Below are positions 1 through 5,405 of a stretch of 6,984 bases of DNA, in pieces (position 1 is the first letter of the stretch; every line of letters starts with the position of its first letter). The stretch is from NCBI GenBank assembly GCA_016839865.1, contig JAEOTN010000520.1, forward strand, positions 1-6,984, read 5' to 3'. The DNA is from Promethearchaeota archaeon. Its GTDB lineage: Archaea; Asgardarchaeota; Lokiarchaeia; Sigynarchaeales; MK-D1. The notes beneath the pieces were generated by a model that was given only the letters and a program-made list of their open reading frames with translations, did no database searches and had not been told where the DNA came from. The position numbers were made by a program, and so were the translations under genes.

Positions 1-2
1 GC

Positions 3-518
3 TGGCAAATTGCTGAAAGTGATGATTATGATGTTATAACGATTGCATACGGCTACGAACCGATTCGTACCAATTCTGGCTTTACTATGATCCCTGACAA
101 ACTTGTGTCTGAAATTAAGATAACTGAGGAAATTATTGGAATCATCATACCTGGAGGAAGCCTATTAGATTTACGCGTTGAGCTTCAAGAAGTTATTCAG
201 AAAATAAATGATAAGAATAAATTACTAGCAGCAATTTGTGCAGGTCCTCAGTATTTTGCAGCAACAGGTGTTATCGGTTCCAGAGCATACACTACTTCAA
301 GAACACCCGAAATATACAAAGAATTAAATGAATCCGATCCATTTGATTGGAATAATTACCAAGACAAACGAGTAGTAGTGGATAGGAATTTAATAACCGC
401 TCAAGGTTACGCATTCTCAGATTTTGCATTTGCCATTTGGGATTATTTAGGATTGTTTACTTCTAATGAGGAACGAGAAGAGTGGAAAATTAACTTTTTT
501 CCTCAGAATCTGGACTAG
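3..518 (+). CDS. DJ-1/PfpI-family protein (5' end beyond window)
   Basis: This is a DJ-1/PfpI (class I glutamine amidotransferase-like) protein. The reading frame is open from the first complete codon at position 3 to the TAG at 516-518. The ATG at 87 lies inside the conserved fold, so it is not the start, and the true N-terminus lies left of the window. About 171 residues are visible; the family usually has about 180-200, so only a short piece is missing. The nucleophile-elbow motif AAICAGPQ is clear, with the reactive cysteine codon at 237-239. An IIIPGG strand-turn precedes it, and the C-terminal NLITAQG...FAFAIWDYL stretch matches the family's last strand and helix. The Cys-Ala-Gly-Pro form resembles DJ-1 proper more than the Cys-His form of PfpI proteases. 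Members include glyoxalase/deglycase-like enzymes, chaperones and stress proteins, and the substrate cannot be told here. The N-terminal glutamate that partners the cysteine would lie outside the window. The gene is 103 bases upstream of proS on the same strand, with no sign of a functional link. Confidence 0.85.
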   Translation, partial: WQIAESDDYDVITIAYGYEPIRTNSGFTMIPDKLVSEIKITEEIIGIIIPGGSLLDLRVELQEVIQKINDKNKLLAAICAGPQYFAATGVIGSRAYTTSRTPEIYKELNESDPFDWNNYQDKRVVVDRNLITAQGYAFSDFAFAIWDYLGLFTSNEEREEWKINFFPQNLD

Positions 519-532
519 TTTAAACCTCCCGA

Positions 533-576
533 TAAGAATCAACACAACCTAAGAATCATAAATTTTATTGGGATTC
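533..576 (+). promoter_or_regulatory. Possible proS promoter with operator-like repeats
   Basis: The 103-base gap before proS contains TAAGAATCA twice (533-541 and 550-558, 17 bases start to start). The second copy runs into an A/T block, ATAAATTTTATT (558-569), and GGATTC (571-576) supplies an inverted GAATC half-site on the other side. The A/T block could be a TATA box giving a leader of about 30 nt before the ATG at 622. Another A/T candidate, TTAATTA at 585-591, would give a shorter leader. The repeats are seen directly; their role as promoter or operator is inference. Confidence 0.3.
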
Positions 577-621
577 AAATTTTTGTTAATTACGACCTCC
601 AATAAAAAGGGTCGAATAACA

Positions 622-2163
622 ATGGGAAATCAACAACAAGATAAGGATGAAATGAAAAAATTACCAAGTAAGGAAGAGCATTTCATCGACTGGTTGAACG
701 AAGTTCTTATACGGACAGACGTTCTGGACTATCGCTATAATCTCAAAGGTTGTGGTGTCTGGAAAGGCTATGGTTTCAAATTGCGCAAGAACATACTTGC
801 CATTTTGCGGGATTTATTAGACAATACTCCAGTCCCTCACGAAGAACACATGTTCCCATTGCTCATACCTTATCCTCAGTTCATGAAAGAAAAGGAGCAT
901 GTTAAGGGTTTTGAGAATGAAGTTTACTGGGTCACTCACGGGGGACTTAGTGAACTTGATATAAAATTAGCATTACGACCTACCTCAGAAACTGCAATAT
1001 ATCCGATGTTTGCACTATGGATACGTTCTCATACAGACCTACCCTTGAAAACATATCAAGTTGTAAACACTTTCCGTTTTGAAGGAAAGAATACTCGCCC
1101 TATGCTACGCGTTCGTGAAGTAACAACGTTTAAAGAAGCACATACAGTTCACGCAACCGCAGAGGATACCGAAAAACAAATTGCAGAAGCAGTGAAGTTA
1201 TATTCAGATCATTTCAACGCTTTAGGCATATCCTATGTAATTACTAAACGTCCTAAATGGGATACTTTCCCAGGAGCTGAATATTCAATTGCTTTTGATG
1301 CGATCATGCCTGGTAAACATAAAGTACTCCAGATTGGGACGGTGCATAATCTAGGACAGAAATTTTCCAAAATGTTCGATATCAAATTTGAAAATTTGGA
1401 AAAAGAAACCCAGTATGCATATCAGACGTGTTATGGAATAAGTGAACGCGGAGTTGCTGCACCTATCGCAATGCATGGTGATGATAAGGGAATGGTGCTT
1501 CCTCCTAGCTATGCACCCCTTCAGATAGTTATCGTGCCTATCATATTCAAGAAAAAAGAAGACATTGTGCGAAAAGAAGTAGAACGAATCTCGAAACTCC
1601 TTAAGAAACACTTCACAGTCAAAGTAGACGAACGGAGTATTAAACCTGGTGCAAAATTCTACCATTGGGAACAGAAAGGAGTACCAATTCGTATTGAGAT
1701 AGGACCTCGAGACGTAGAAAACAAACAAATAACGGTTGTCCGAAGAGACTCATCTGAAAAGCTATCAGTAGCATCTTCCAATGCAAAAGATCTTGTGAAG
1801 GAGATTAAGAGCTTATTCAAGACGATGTTCGAAGATATGGCAACAAAGGTAGCGGAAGAGACAAAATCTCAGATATTAATAACAGAGGATCTTGATGTAG
1901 CTCATGAATGGTTAGATGAAGGTAAAGGTGTTGCAGAAATCCCCTTCTGCGGTGGAGATGAGTGTGCTGCCGAGATTGAGAAAAGAGTCGAAGGTCTAGT
2001 TTTCTTAGGAACTCCTGCACGATATTTGAAATTCCTTAAAAAACCCAGTAAGAAGTTGAAGCATGGGGAAATGAACCAATTCATGCCCAAGAAGAAGGAT
2101 ATGTTCTGTCCAATGTGCTCGAAAAAAGTTAAACACTATTGGACAATTGCTAAAAAGTGGTAA
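622..2163 (+). CDS. proS: Prolyl-tRNA synthetase, archaeal/eukaryote-like type
   Basis: Cytosolic class II aminoacyl-tRNA synthetase that activates proline with ATP and loads tRNA(Pro). I place the start at the ATG at 622 (513 residues). An in-frame TTG at 568 would add 18 residues, but these look non-conserved and overlap the likely promoter. Counting from 622, the catalytic core has RPTSET (about 119-124), a motif 2 region FRFEGKNTRP...REVTTFKEAH (about 151-174) and a motif 3 region GISERG...HGDDKG (about 272-290). The anticodon-binding domain follows, with GVPIRIEIGPRDVENK (about 353-368). The C-terminal domain carries four cysteines, C443, C448, C496 and C499 (FCGGDEC and CPMC), the zinc site typical of this ProRS class and absent from the usual bacterial type. 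Length matches the roughly 480-510 of the family. One oddity is that the chain ends in Trp (AKKW), where this class usually ends in Tyr. No bacterial-type editing insertion is present. The gene appears intact and essential. Confidence 0.97.
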   Translation: MGNQQQDKDEMKKLPSKEEHFIDWLNEVLIRTDVLDYRYNLKGCGVWKGYGFKLRKNILAILRDLLDNTPVPHEEHMFPLLIPYPQFMKEKEHVKGFENEVYWVTHGGLSELDIKLALRPTSETAIYPMFALWIRSHTDLPLKTYQVVNTFRFEGKNTRPMLRVREVTTFKEAHTVHATAEDTEKQIAEAVKLYSDHFNALGISYVITKRPKWDTFPGAEYSIAFDAIMPGKHKVLQIGTVHNLGQKFSKMFDIKFENLEKETQYAYQTCYGISERGVAAPIAMHGDDKGMVLPPSYAPLQIVIVPIIFKKKEDIVRKEVERISKLLKKHFTVKVDERSIKPGAKFYHWEQKGVPIRIEIGPRDVENKQITVVRRDSSEKLSVASSNAKDLVKEIKSLFKTMFEDMATKVAEETKSQILITEDLDVAHEWLDEGKGVAEIPFCGGDECAAEIEKRVEGLVFLGTPARYLKFLKKPSKKLKHGEMNQFMPKKKDMFCPMCSKKVKHYWTIAKKW

Positions 2164-2179
2164 ATTCAGATTTCACTAA

Positions 2180-2199
2180 TTTTTTATTTTTCTCTTTAT
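2180..2199 (+). terminator. T-rich terminator after proS
   Basis: A T-rich tract beginning 16 bases after the proS stop codon contains runs of T6, T5 and T3 broken by single A or C bases. Archaeal RNA polymerase terminates at such U-rich stretches without needing a hairpin, and none is obvious here. The tract fills the 45-base gap between the convergent proS and GNAT genes. Confidence 0.45.
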
Positions 2200-2208
2200 T
2201 GTATTTCT

Positions 2209-3168
2209 TCATGAAATGTCTTTAATCCAACCATAGATATTGAAAAAAGCAATATCTTTGAATCCATGCTTTTTGTAAAGGTTATATGCAACCATCGAAG
2301 GTTCAGTTCCAAGAGCAATTGCTTTAGCGCCATTTTCTATTGAATTTTTAATAATATAGTTCATCAAATAATCCCCTACCCCTGTTCCTTGATATTCGGG
2401 AATAACACACATACAGCTGATATGCTTCACTCCTGGTTCAAACTCTAGCACATAAGAGAACCCGATTAAAATGTTCTCTTCGAAAATTGCAACAGATAAT
2501 GTAGTATCAGCGTTTTCTTCAATATATAAATCCTTAAAATATTCTTTTTTCTCATCTTCAGATTGATACTTGAAGAATTGGGCTCCTCCATTCTCAAAAG
2601 CTTTAATATAACAATTGTATAAATCTGCATCAGAGACGTTATCAACTTTTTTGATAAGGTATTTGTCGGGTAATAAGGGACTTTTAGCGTTAGTTATTTC
2701 ACGGATCATGTCGTTATAGGTAAGTTTCAAGAAAAATTCAGAATTTGCGACTATCTTTCGCATTGCTTGAGTTTCCTTGGTAGCTGGGATCACTAATTCA
2801 ATCTTATCGAAACTACTTTCTTTTACACTGTTGATGGTGTGAGCTAATAACAAATTAGCAACTTTTTCGGGGTCATTAGCTTTGGGATTAATAACTGGGA
2901 ATCCTCCAAGCGTTTCTCCTGGATTCACGATTAGTTCTTTGTCATTTTTCTTATACAGAAGTAACCACCCAGCTAAAATTTCATCCTCACACACAAAAAT
3001 ATACGAAAATACAGAGTCTACAAAGTGTTCTTGAAGGATTTTTTGGATTTTTTCAATACCTAATCCTTTACTTTCCATAACTGATTTTTTCGCATTAAAA
3101 ATAAAATCGGCGATAAAAGGAAAGTCAACTTCATCTGGTGGTATAGATTGTGCTTTTCTCTCGACCAT
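2209..3168 (-). CDS. Tandem-domain GNAT-family N-acetyltransferase
   Basis: A 319-residue protein with two GNAT-like halves. The C-terminal half is the convincing acetyltransferase. A strand pair (TTLSVAIFEENILIGFSYVL, about 222-241) leads to ISCMCVIPEYQGTGVG (about 250-265), whose Q-G-T-G-V-G is the acetyl-CoA pyrophosphate-binding motif A. AYNLYKKHGF (about 294-303) is the family's motif B signature. The N-terminal half (about 15-160) has FVCEDEILAGWLLLYKK, which looks like the paired beta strands of a GNAT fold, but no recognisable motif A, so it may be structural or bind substrate. The expected role is transfer of acetyl from acetyl-CoA to an amine; the substrate is unknown. The ATG at 3166-3168 is directly preceded by GAGGT with zero spacing, too close for a normal Shine-Dalgarno. 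A TATA-like GATAAATA about 27 bases upstream fits a leaderless transcript. It is convergent with proS and divergent from tnpB. Confidence 0.85.
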   Translation of the reverse strand: MVERKAQSIPPDEVDFPFIADFIFNAKKSVMESKGLGIEKIQKILQEHFVDSVFSYIFVCEDEILAGWLLLYKKNDKELIVNPGETLGGFPVINPKANDPEKVANLLLAHTINSVKESSFDKIELVIPATKETQAMRKIVANSEFFLKLTYNDMIREITNAKSPLLPDKYLIKKVDNVSDADLYNCYIKAFENGGAQFFKYQSEDEKKEYFKDLYIEENADTTLSVAIFEENILIGFSYVLEFEPGVKHISCMCVIPEYQGTGVGDYLMNYIIKNSIENGAKAIALGTEPSMVAYNLYKKHGFKDIAFFNIYGWIKDIS

Positions 3169-3191
3169 ACCTCAGAATTTTATTACCGAGT

Positions 3192-3205
3192 ATTTATCAT
3201 TTTTC
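3192..3205 (-). promoter_or_regulatory. Possible BRE/TATA for the GNAT gene
   Basis: On the minus strand this reads GAAAAATGATAAAT: a purine-rich stretch followed by an A/T box centred about 27 bases before the GNAT start codon. That is the spacing expected for an archaeal leaderless promoter. The box overlaps the left copy of the 11-base repeat that may mark the end of the tnpB element. If so, the element's insertion could have supplied the upstream part of this promoter. Confidence 0.35.
3193..3203 (+). repeat. Left copy of 11-base direct repeat flanking tnpB
   Basis: TTTATCATTTT occurs here and again at 4529-4539, on either side of tnpB. The first five bases, TTTAT, resemble target-adjacent motifs used by IS200/IS605-type elements. 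This copy may therefore be the left cleavage site (TAM), with the element starting at 3198. The match is exact; its role is inferred. Confidence 0.4.
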
Positions 3206-3267
3206 ATGCTGACAAAACCAGTGTGTTTGGATTAGTTTTAGAACATAAACACTAGCACTATTTAGTC

Positions 3268-3275
3268 TTAAATAA
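3268..3275 (+). promoter_or_regulatory. Possible TATA box for tnpB
   Basis: TTAAATAA is centred about 25 bases before the tnpB ATG at 3297, a position that would start transcription at or next to the start codon. No Shine-Dalgarno-like sequence precedes the ATG (the context is TTCATTTTCTTT), which fits leaderless expression. Confidence 0.35.
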
Positions 3276-3296
3276 CAAAACAAATTCATTTTCTTT

Positions 3297-4499
3297 ATGC
3301 AACTTGTACAACGGATTCAAATCGACTCAACTCCTCTATTGGAGAAATGTGCGGTTTTATCCAATGCATTGTATAATGTTGCAACTTTCTCAGTTCGCCA
3401 ATATTTTTTTAATACCGGAAAATGGAAACGTTATCTCACCCTTTACCATGAATTAAAAATCCATGAACACTACAGAGTTTTGTCTTCAATGTGTGGAGCA
3501 CAAACAGCACAACAGGTACTTAGACAAGTGGATACAGCCTTTAAGATTTTTTTTTTAGGTTTGAAATCATTCAAAACGAATCCCTCAAAATTTTTAAGCA
3601 AGCCAAAACTGCCCAGATACAGAAAAAAGGGTAAATACTACAATCTGTTAATCTTCACAAATCAACGATCTCGTATAAAGGATGGACTTGTTTATCTCAC
3701 ACGGAATATTCATTCACAAGGATTTAAACCTATTCCAACCAATTTACGAAAGATTGATGGAGTAAGGATTGTTCCATGGGCTGATCGGTTTCAAATAGAA
3801 CTAATCTACTCAATTGAACCTCAAAATCCAGAGGTTCTTGGATTAAAGGTAACAAATCGATTGGGAATTGATATAGGCGTAAATAACATCATATCTGCTA
3901 TAGATAATCGTGGATTTGTTCCATTTATTATCAAAGGTGGTGTTGTGAAAAGTATCAACCAGTATTACAACAAAAAATTAGGAAAATACACGTCTTCAGC
4001 AAGAAAATGTAACGACACCAACATTACAAAACGAATACTGCGTTTACGTCGAATGAGGAATAATAAAATTTATGATAAATTTCACAAAATCTCTCGAAAA
4101 GTTATTGAAATTTGTATTGAACGAGAAATCGGAACAATAGTAATAGGATATAATAAAGGTTGGAAACAATATCTAAAACTTCTAAAAAAAACTAACCAAA
4201 ATTTCGCGTATATACCATACTGGAAATTAGTAGCAATGTTGGAATACAAAGCAAAACTTGTGGGAATAGAGATCCACAAAGTAACAGAAGAATATACATC
4301 TCAAATATGTTCAAGATGCGGAGTTCGTAGAAAAGCAAATCGGAAGCATCGTGGATTATATGTCTGTAAACAATGCGGAAGTGTGATTAATGCTGATGTA
4401 AACGCAGCATGTAACATAATATCAAAAGAATTCCCTGAAACTACATGGTTAGGGGATAGAGGGTGCGTGGATCACCCATTAGTGTTTCCTATTCATTAA
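3297..4499 (+). CDS. tnpB: TnpB RNA-guided nuclease (IS605 OrfB family), rearranged RuvC-II
   Basis: Full-length 400-residue TnpB, the transposon-encoded, omega-RNA-guided DNA nuclease ancestral to Cas12. The N-terminal region (about 1-180) has the family helices and wedge-like segment, including AQQVLRQVD and the basic NPSKFLSKPKLPRYRKKGK. RuvC-I is GIDIGVNN with catalytic D192. RuvC-III is INADVNAACNI with D367. The zinc finger has C338/C341 and C357/C360. The RuvC-II strand reads TIVIGYNKGWKQ, with G284 where most TnpBs have the catalytic Glu. E331/E332 immediately before YTSQICSRC are candidate replacements, as in Fanzor and a known TnpB subgroup, so the protein is probably active rather than dead. 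The reading frame is intact from ATG to TAA. A run of ten T (3547-3556) lies in the coding strand. It is the most AT-rich gene sampled by eye in the window, consistent with transfer. In the cell it would retain the element by cutting guide-matched empty sites. Confidence 0.95.
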   Translation: MQLVQRIQIDSTPLLEKCAVLSNALYNVATFSVRQYFFNTGKWKRYLTLYHELKIHEHYRVLSSMCGAQTAQQVLRQVDTAFKIFFLGLKSFKTNPSKFLSKPKLPRYRKKGKYYNLLIFTNQRSRIKDGLVYLTRNIHSQGFKPIPTNLRKIDGVRIVPWADRFQIELIYSIEPQNPEVLGLKVTNRLGIDIGVNNIISAIDNRGFVPFIIKGGVVKSINQYYNKKLGKYTSSARKCNDTNITKRILRLRRMRNNKIYDKFHKISRKVIEICIEREIGTIVIGYNKGWKQYLKLLKKTNQNFAYIPYWKLVAMLEYKAKLVGIEIHKVTEEYTSQICSRCGVRRKANRKHRGLYVCKQCGSVINADVNAACNIISKEFPETTWLGDRGCVDHPLVFPIH

Positions 4500-4507
4500 T
4501 TGGAAAC
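4461..4507 (+). ncRNA. Candidate omega-RNA scaffold hairpins at the tnpB 3' end
   Basis: Two consecutive hairpins span the tnpB stop codon. The first is GGGTG (4461-4465) with CACCC (4473-4477) and a 7-nt loop. The second is GTTTCC (4484-4489) with GGAAAC (4502-4507) and a 12-nt loop. In TnpB systems the guide RNA derives from the 3' end of tnpB and the element's right end, with the guide itself read from flanking DNA. The hairpins are seen directly; their omega-RNA identity is inferred from position. The true RNA would start further upstream inside tnpB and extend past the element boundary. Confidence 0.4.
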
Positions 4508-4528
4508 CTATAAACTACAATGAATTCA

Positions 4529-4539
4529 TTTATCATTTT
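4529..4539 (+). repeat. Right copy of 11-base direct repeat flanking tnpB
   Basis: TTTATCATTTT, identical to 3193-3203, lies 29 bases after the tnpB stop codon and 22 bases beyond the last candidate omega-RNA hairpin. Its TTTAT may be the right cleavage site that ends the element. If so, the guide would begin at about 4534. Confidence 0.4.
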
Positions 4540-4553
4540 AGGATTTTAGGATT
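4535..4553. repeat. Short tandem repeat ATTTTAGG x 2.4
   Basis: ATTTTAGG occurs twice back to back (4535-4542, 4543-4550), followed by a partial ATT. It starts within the right copy of the 11-base repeat, in the gap between tnpB and the convergent flavoprotein gene. Replication slippage or a small duplication at the element junction would explain it. It could also be chance in A/T-rich DNA. Confidence 0.6.
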
Positions 4554-4557
4554 CTGA

Positions 4558-4571
4558 TTATAAAAACAAAC
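4558..4571 (-). terminator. T-rich terminator after the flavoprotein gene
   Basis: On the minus strand, GGTTTGTTTTTATA follows directly after the flavoprotein stop codon. U-rich tracts of this kind stop archaeal RNA polymerase. No hairpin is evident. Confidence 0.35.
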
Positions 4572-5270
4572 CTATTCTTGGAAAACTGCAGTGCAGATCT
4601 TTTCCCCCATCTGCTCGATTTTTTCCATCACTTTAGGTCGATCTTCAACAGCTACACATAATTGTTTTGAAAACACTACATCTTTTCCATACAGTATCTT
4701 AGCGCCACTCATCTTGCATGTGTTTCCGTGACCGCACGCCAAGCAAGGCACGTTACCGGGGATTTTAATGGTTCCTACTAAATTCATTTTTTCCATCCTT
4801 ATTTCCCTTGCAATCGATCTGCTGACTTGGTGAAATGCGAGATGCTTTTTCAAGAGCGGTTTAGCAAAAAGCTTCGCGAATCCCCGTATTCTGGAATCGT
4901 CAGGCATCAAACCGGTTACAACTAGAACCACGGGTTTCCCACGATTTAGATTGTTAACATGACGCATTGACCAAAGTCGCTCCAGAAATGCTTTTGTAAA
5001 ACCATCAACCATCCCATATGGGCAATATGCACCGATAACGAGGGCTTTAGCTTCTAGAACCTTCTTGGCAAGGGCTGGAAAATCATCATGTTGCTTACAG
5101 AGATTATCATTAACACACCCCTTGCAAGCGAGGCAAGGGCGTATATTATAATCACTAAGCTTTACAAATTCAGATTTCAGTGTTGAAGCTTCTAATATCC
5201 CCTTCACTGCTCGGTCGGTATTGCTATTTTTTATGGGACTCCCCGAGACACCAAGAATTTCAATTACCAT
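4572..5270 (-). CDS. Iron-sulfur flavoprotein-like NAD(P)H/FMN oxidoreductase
   Basis: A 232-residue flavodoxin-fold protein of the NADPH-dependent FMN reductase / iron-sulfur flavoprotein (Isf) group. The N-terminus, ILGVSGSPIKNSNTDRA (about 5-21), is the FMN phosphate-binding loop. It is followed by a compact cysteine cluster, C46-x2-C49-x2-C52-x5-C58, the spacing of the [4Fe-4S] motif of Isf proteins. KALVIGAYCPYGMVDGFTKAFLERL (about 75-99) matches the family's flavin-contacting loop and helix. A second group, C176-x2-C179-x5-C185 (PCLACGHGNTC), could be another metal or redox site. The expected role is cytoplasmic electron transfer or reduction of a small acceptor using FMN and Fe-S, common in anaerobic archaea. 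The partner is unknown. The ATG at 5268-5270 is chosen because GVSGSP lies at the usual distance from it; no Shine-Dalgarno is seen. Sampled GC is about 38-45%, higher than the flanking GNAT and tnpB genes. It is convergent with tnpB and divergent from the next gene. Confidence 0.85.
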   Translation of the reverse strand: MVIEILGVSGSPIKNSNTDRAVKGILEASTLKSEFVKLSDYNIRPCLACKGCVNDNLCKQHDDFPALAKKVLEAKALVIGAYCPYGMVDGFTKAFLERLWSMRHVNNLNRGKPVVLVVTGLMPDDSRIRGFAKLFAKPLLKKHLAFHQVSRSIAREIRMEKMNLVGTIKIPGNVPCLACGHGNTCKMSGAKILYGKDVVFSKQLCVAVEDRPKVMEKIEQMGEKICTAVFQE

Positions 5271-5296
5271 ATTTTCAAATTAACATGTCTTTCTTC

Positions 5297-5308
5297 AAAA
5301 AACTTAAA
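5297..5308 (-). promoter_or_regulatory. Possible TATA-like box for the flavoprotein gene
   Basis: On the minus strand TTTAAGTTTTTT lies roughly 27-38 bases before the flavoprotein ATG, in a divergent intergenic gap of 135 bases. Position and composition fit an archaeal TATA region, but the sequence is degenerate. Confidence 0.25.
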
Positions 5309-5375
5309 CTTTTCACCATTAGAACATTTTGTTGGTGTAAAATAAGAAAGGGAAAACAAATCTTAGATCAAATGG

Positions 5376-5385
5376 TTTTTTTTTA
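5376..5385 (+). promoter_or_regulatory. T9 tract at TATA position of the second GNAT gene
   Basis: TTTTTTTTTA ends 20 bases before the GTG at 5406 and is centred about 26 bases upstream, where a TATA box for a leaderless transcript would sit. A run of nine T is an imperfect TATA element, so this is only a positional argument. Confidence 0.2.
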
Positions 5386-5405
5386 CACTCTCCGTAACAA
5401 ATGAT

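Larger units (their letters stand above)
3198..4533 (+). mobile_element. Solo-tnpB IS605/IS1341-type element (boundaries tentative)
   Basis: An insertion sequence of the IS200/IS605 superfamily carrying only tnpB. No Y1 transposase (tnpA) is present in the window, so the element would depend on a tnpA elsewhere for movement. The tentative ends are set just after the left TTTAT (3193-3197) and at the end of the right TTTAT (4529-4533), giving about 1.34 kb, a normal size for such elements. The left flank has weak hairpin potential (GTGTTT at 3223-3228 with AAACAC at 3247-3252). The right flank has two better hairpins around the tnpB stop. This family makes no target-site duplication, so the repeated motif would reflect similar left and right cleavage sites. 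The element is well supported by its gene; the exact ends are not. Confidence 0.55.

Noticed and set aside
568..621. N-terminal extension of ProRS from TTG at 568
   Set aside because: The 18 extra residues are not typical of the family, the codon is a rare start, and the stretch overlaps the likely promoter. ATG 622 is preferred.
1351..1728. 125-codon minus-strand open frame within proS
   Set aside because: It lies wholly inside a strongly conserved synthetase gene and its translation resembles no family. It is a shadow of the proS codons.
1817..2090. Two overlapping minus-strand frames in the 3' part of proS
   Set aside because: They are antisense to the zinc-binding domain of ProRS, low in complexity and without recognisable motifs.
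3166..3173. GAGGT before the GNAT ATG as a Shine-Dalgarno
   Set aside because: It touches the ATG with no spacer, so it could not pair with 16S rRNA while placing the start codon in the P site.
4146..4148. Glycine at the RuvC-II position read as a dead TnpB
   Set aside because: The rest of the protein is intact and a Glu pair sits at the known alternative position. Catalytic rearrangement is a better explanation than decay.
4082..4279. 65-codon minus-strand frame inside tnpB
   Set aside because: It is antisense to the conserved RuvC region with no independent support.
3283..4531. 9-base direct repeat AATTCATTT (3283-3291 and 4523-4531)
   Set aside because: It is shorter and more A/T-rich than the 11-base repeat, its left copy abuts the tnpB start codon where an element end is implausible, and its right copy overlaps the longer repeat. 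Probably chance.
5180..5404. 74-codon plus-strand frame across the flavoprotein start and the divergent gap
   Set aside because: It is antisense to the flavoprotein N-terminus, continues through promoter-like A/T DNA and ends just before the GTG of the next gene. No motif is visible.
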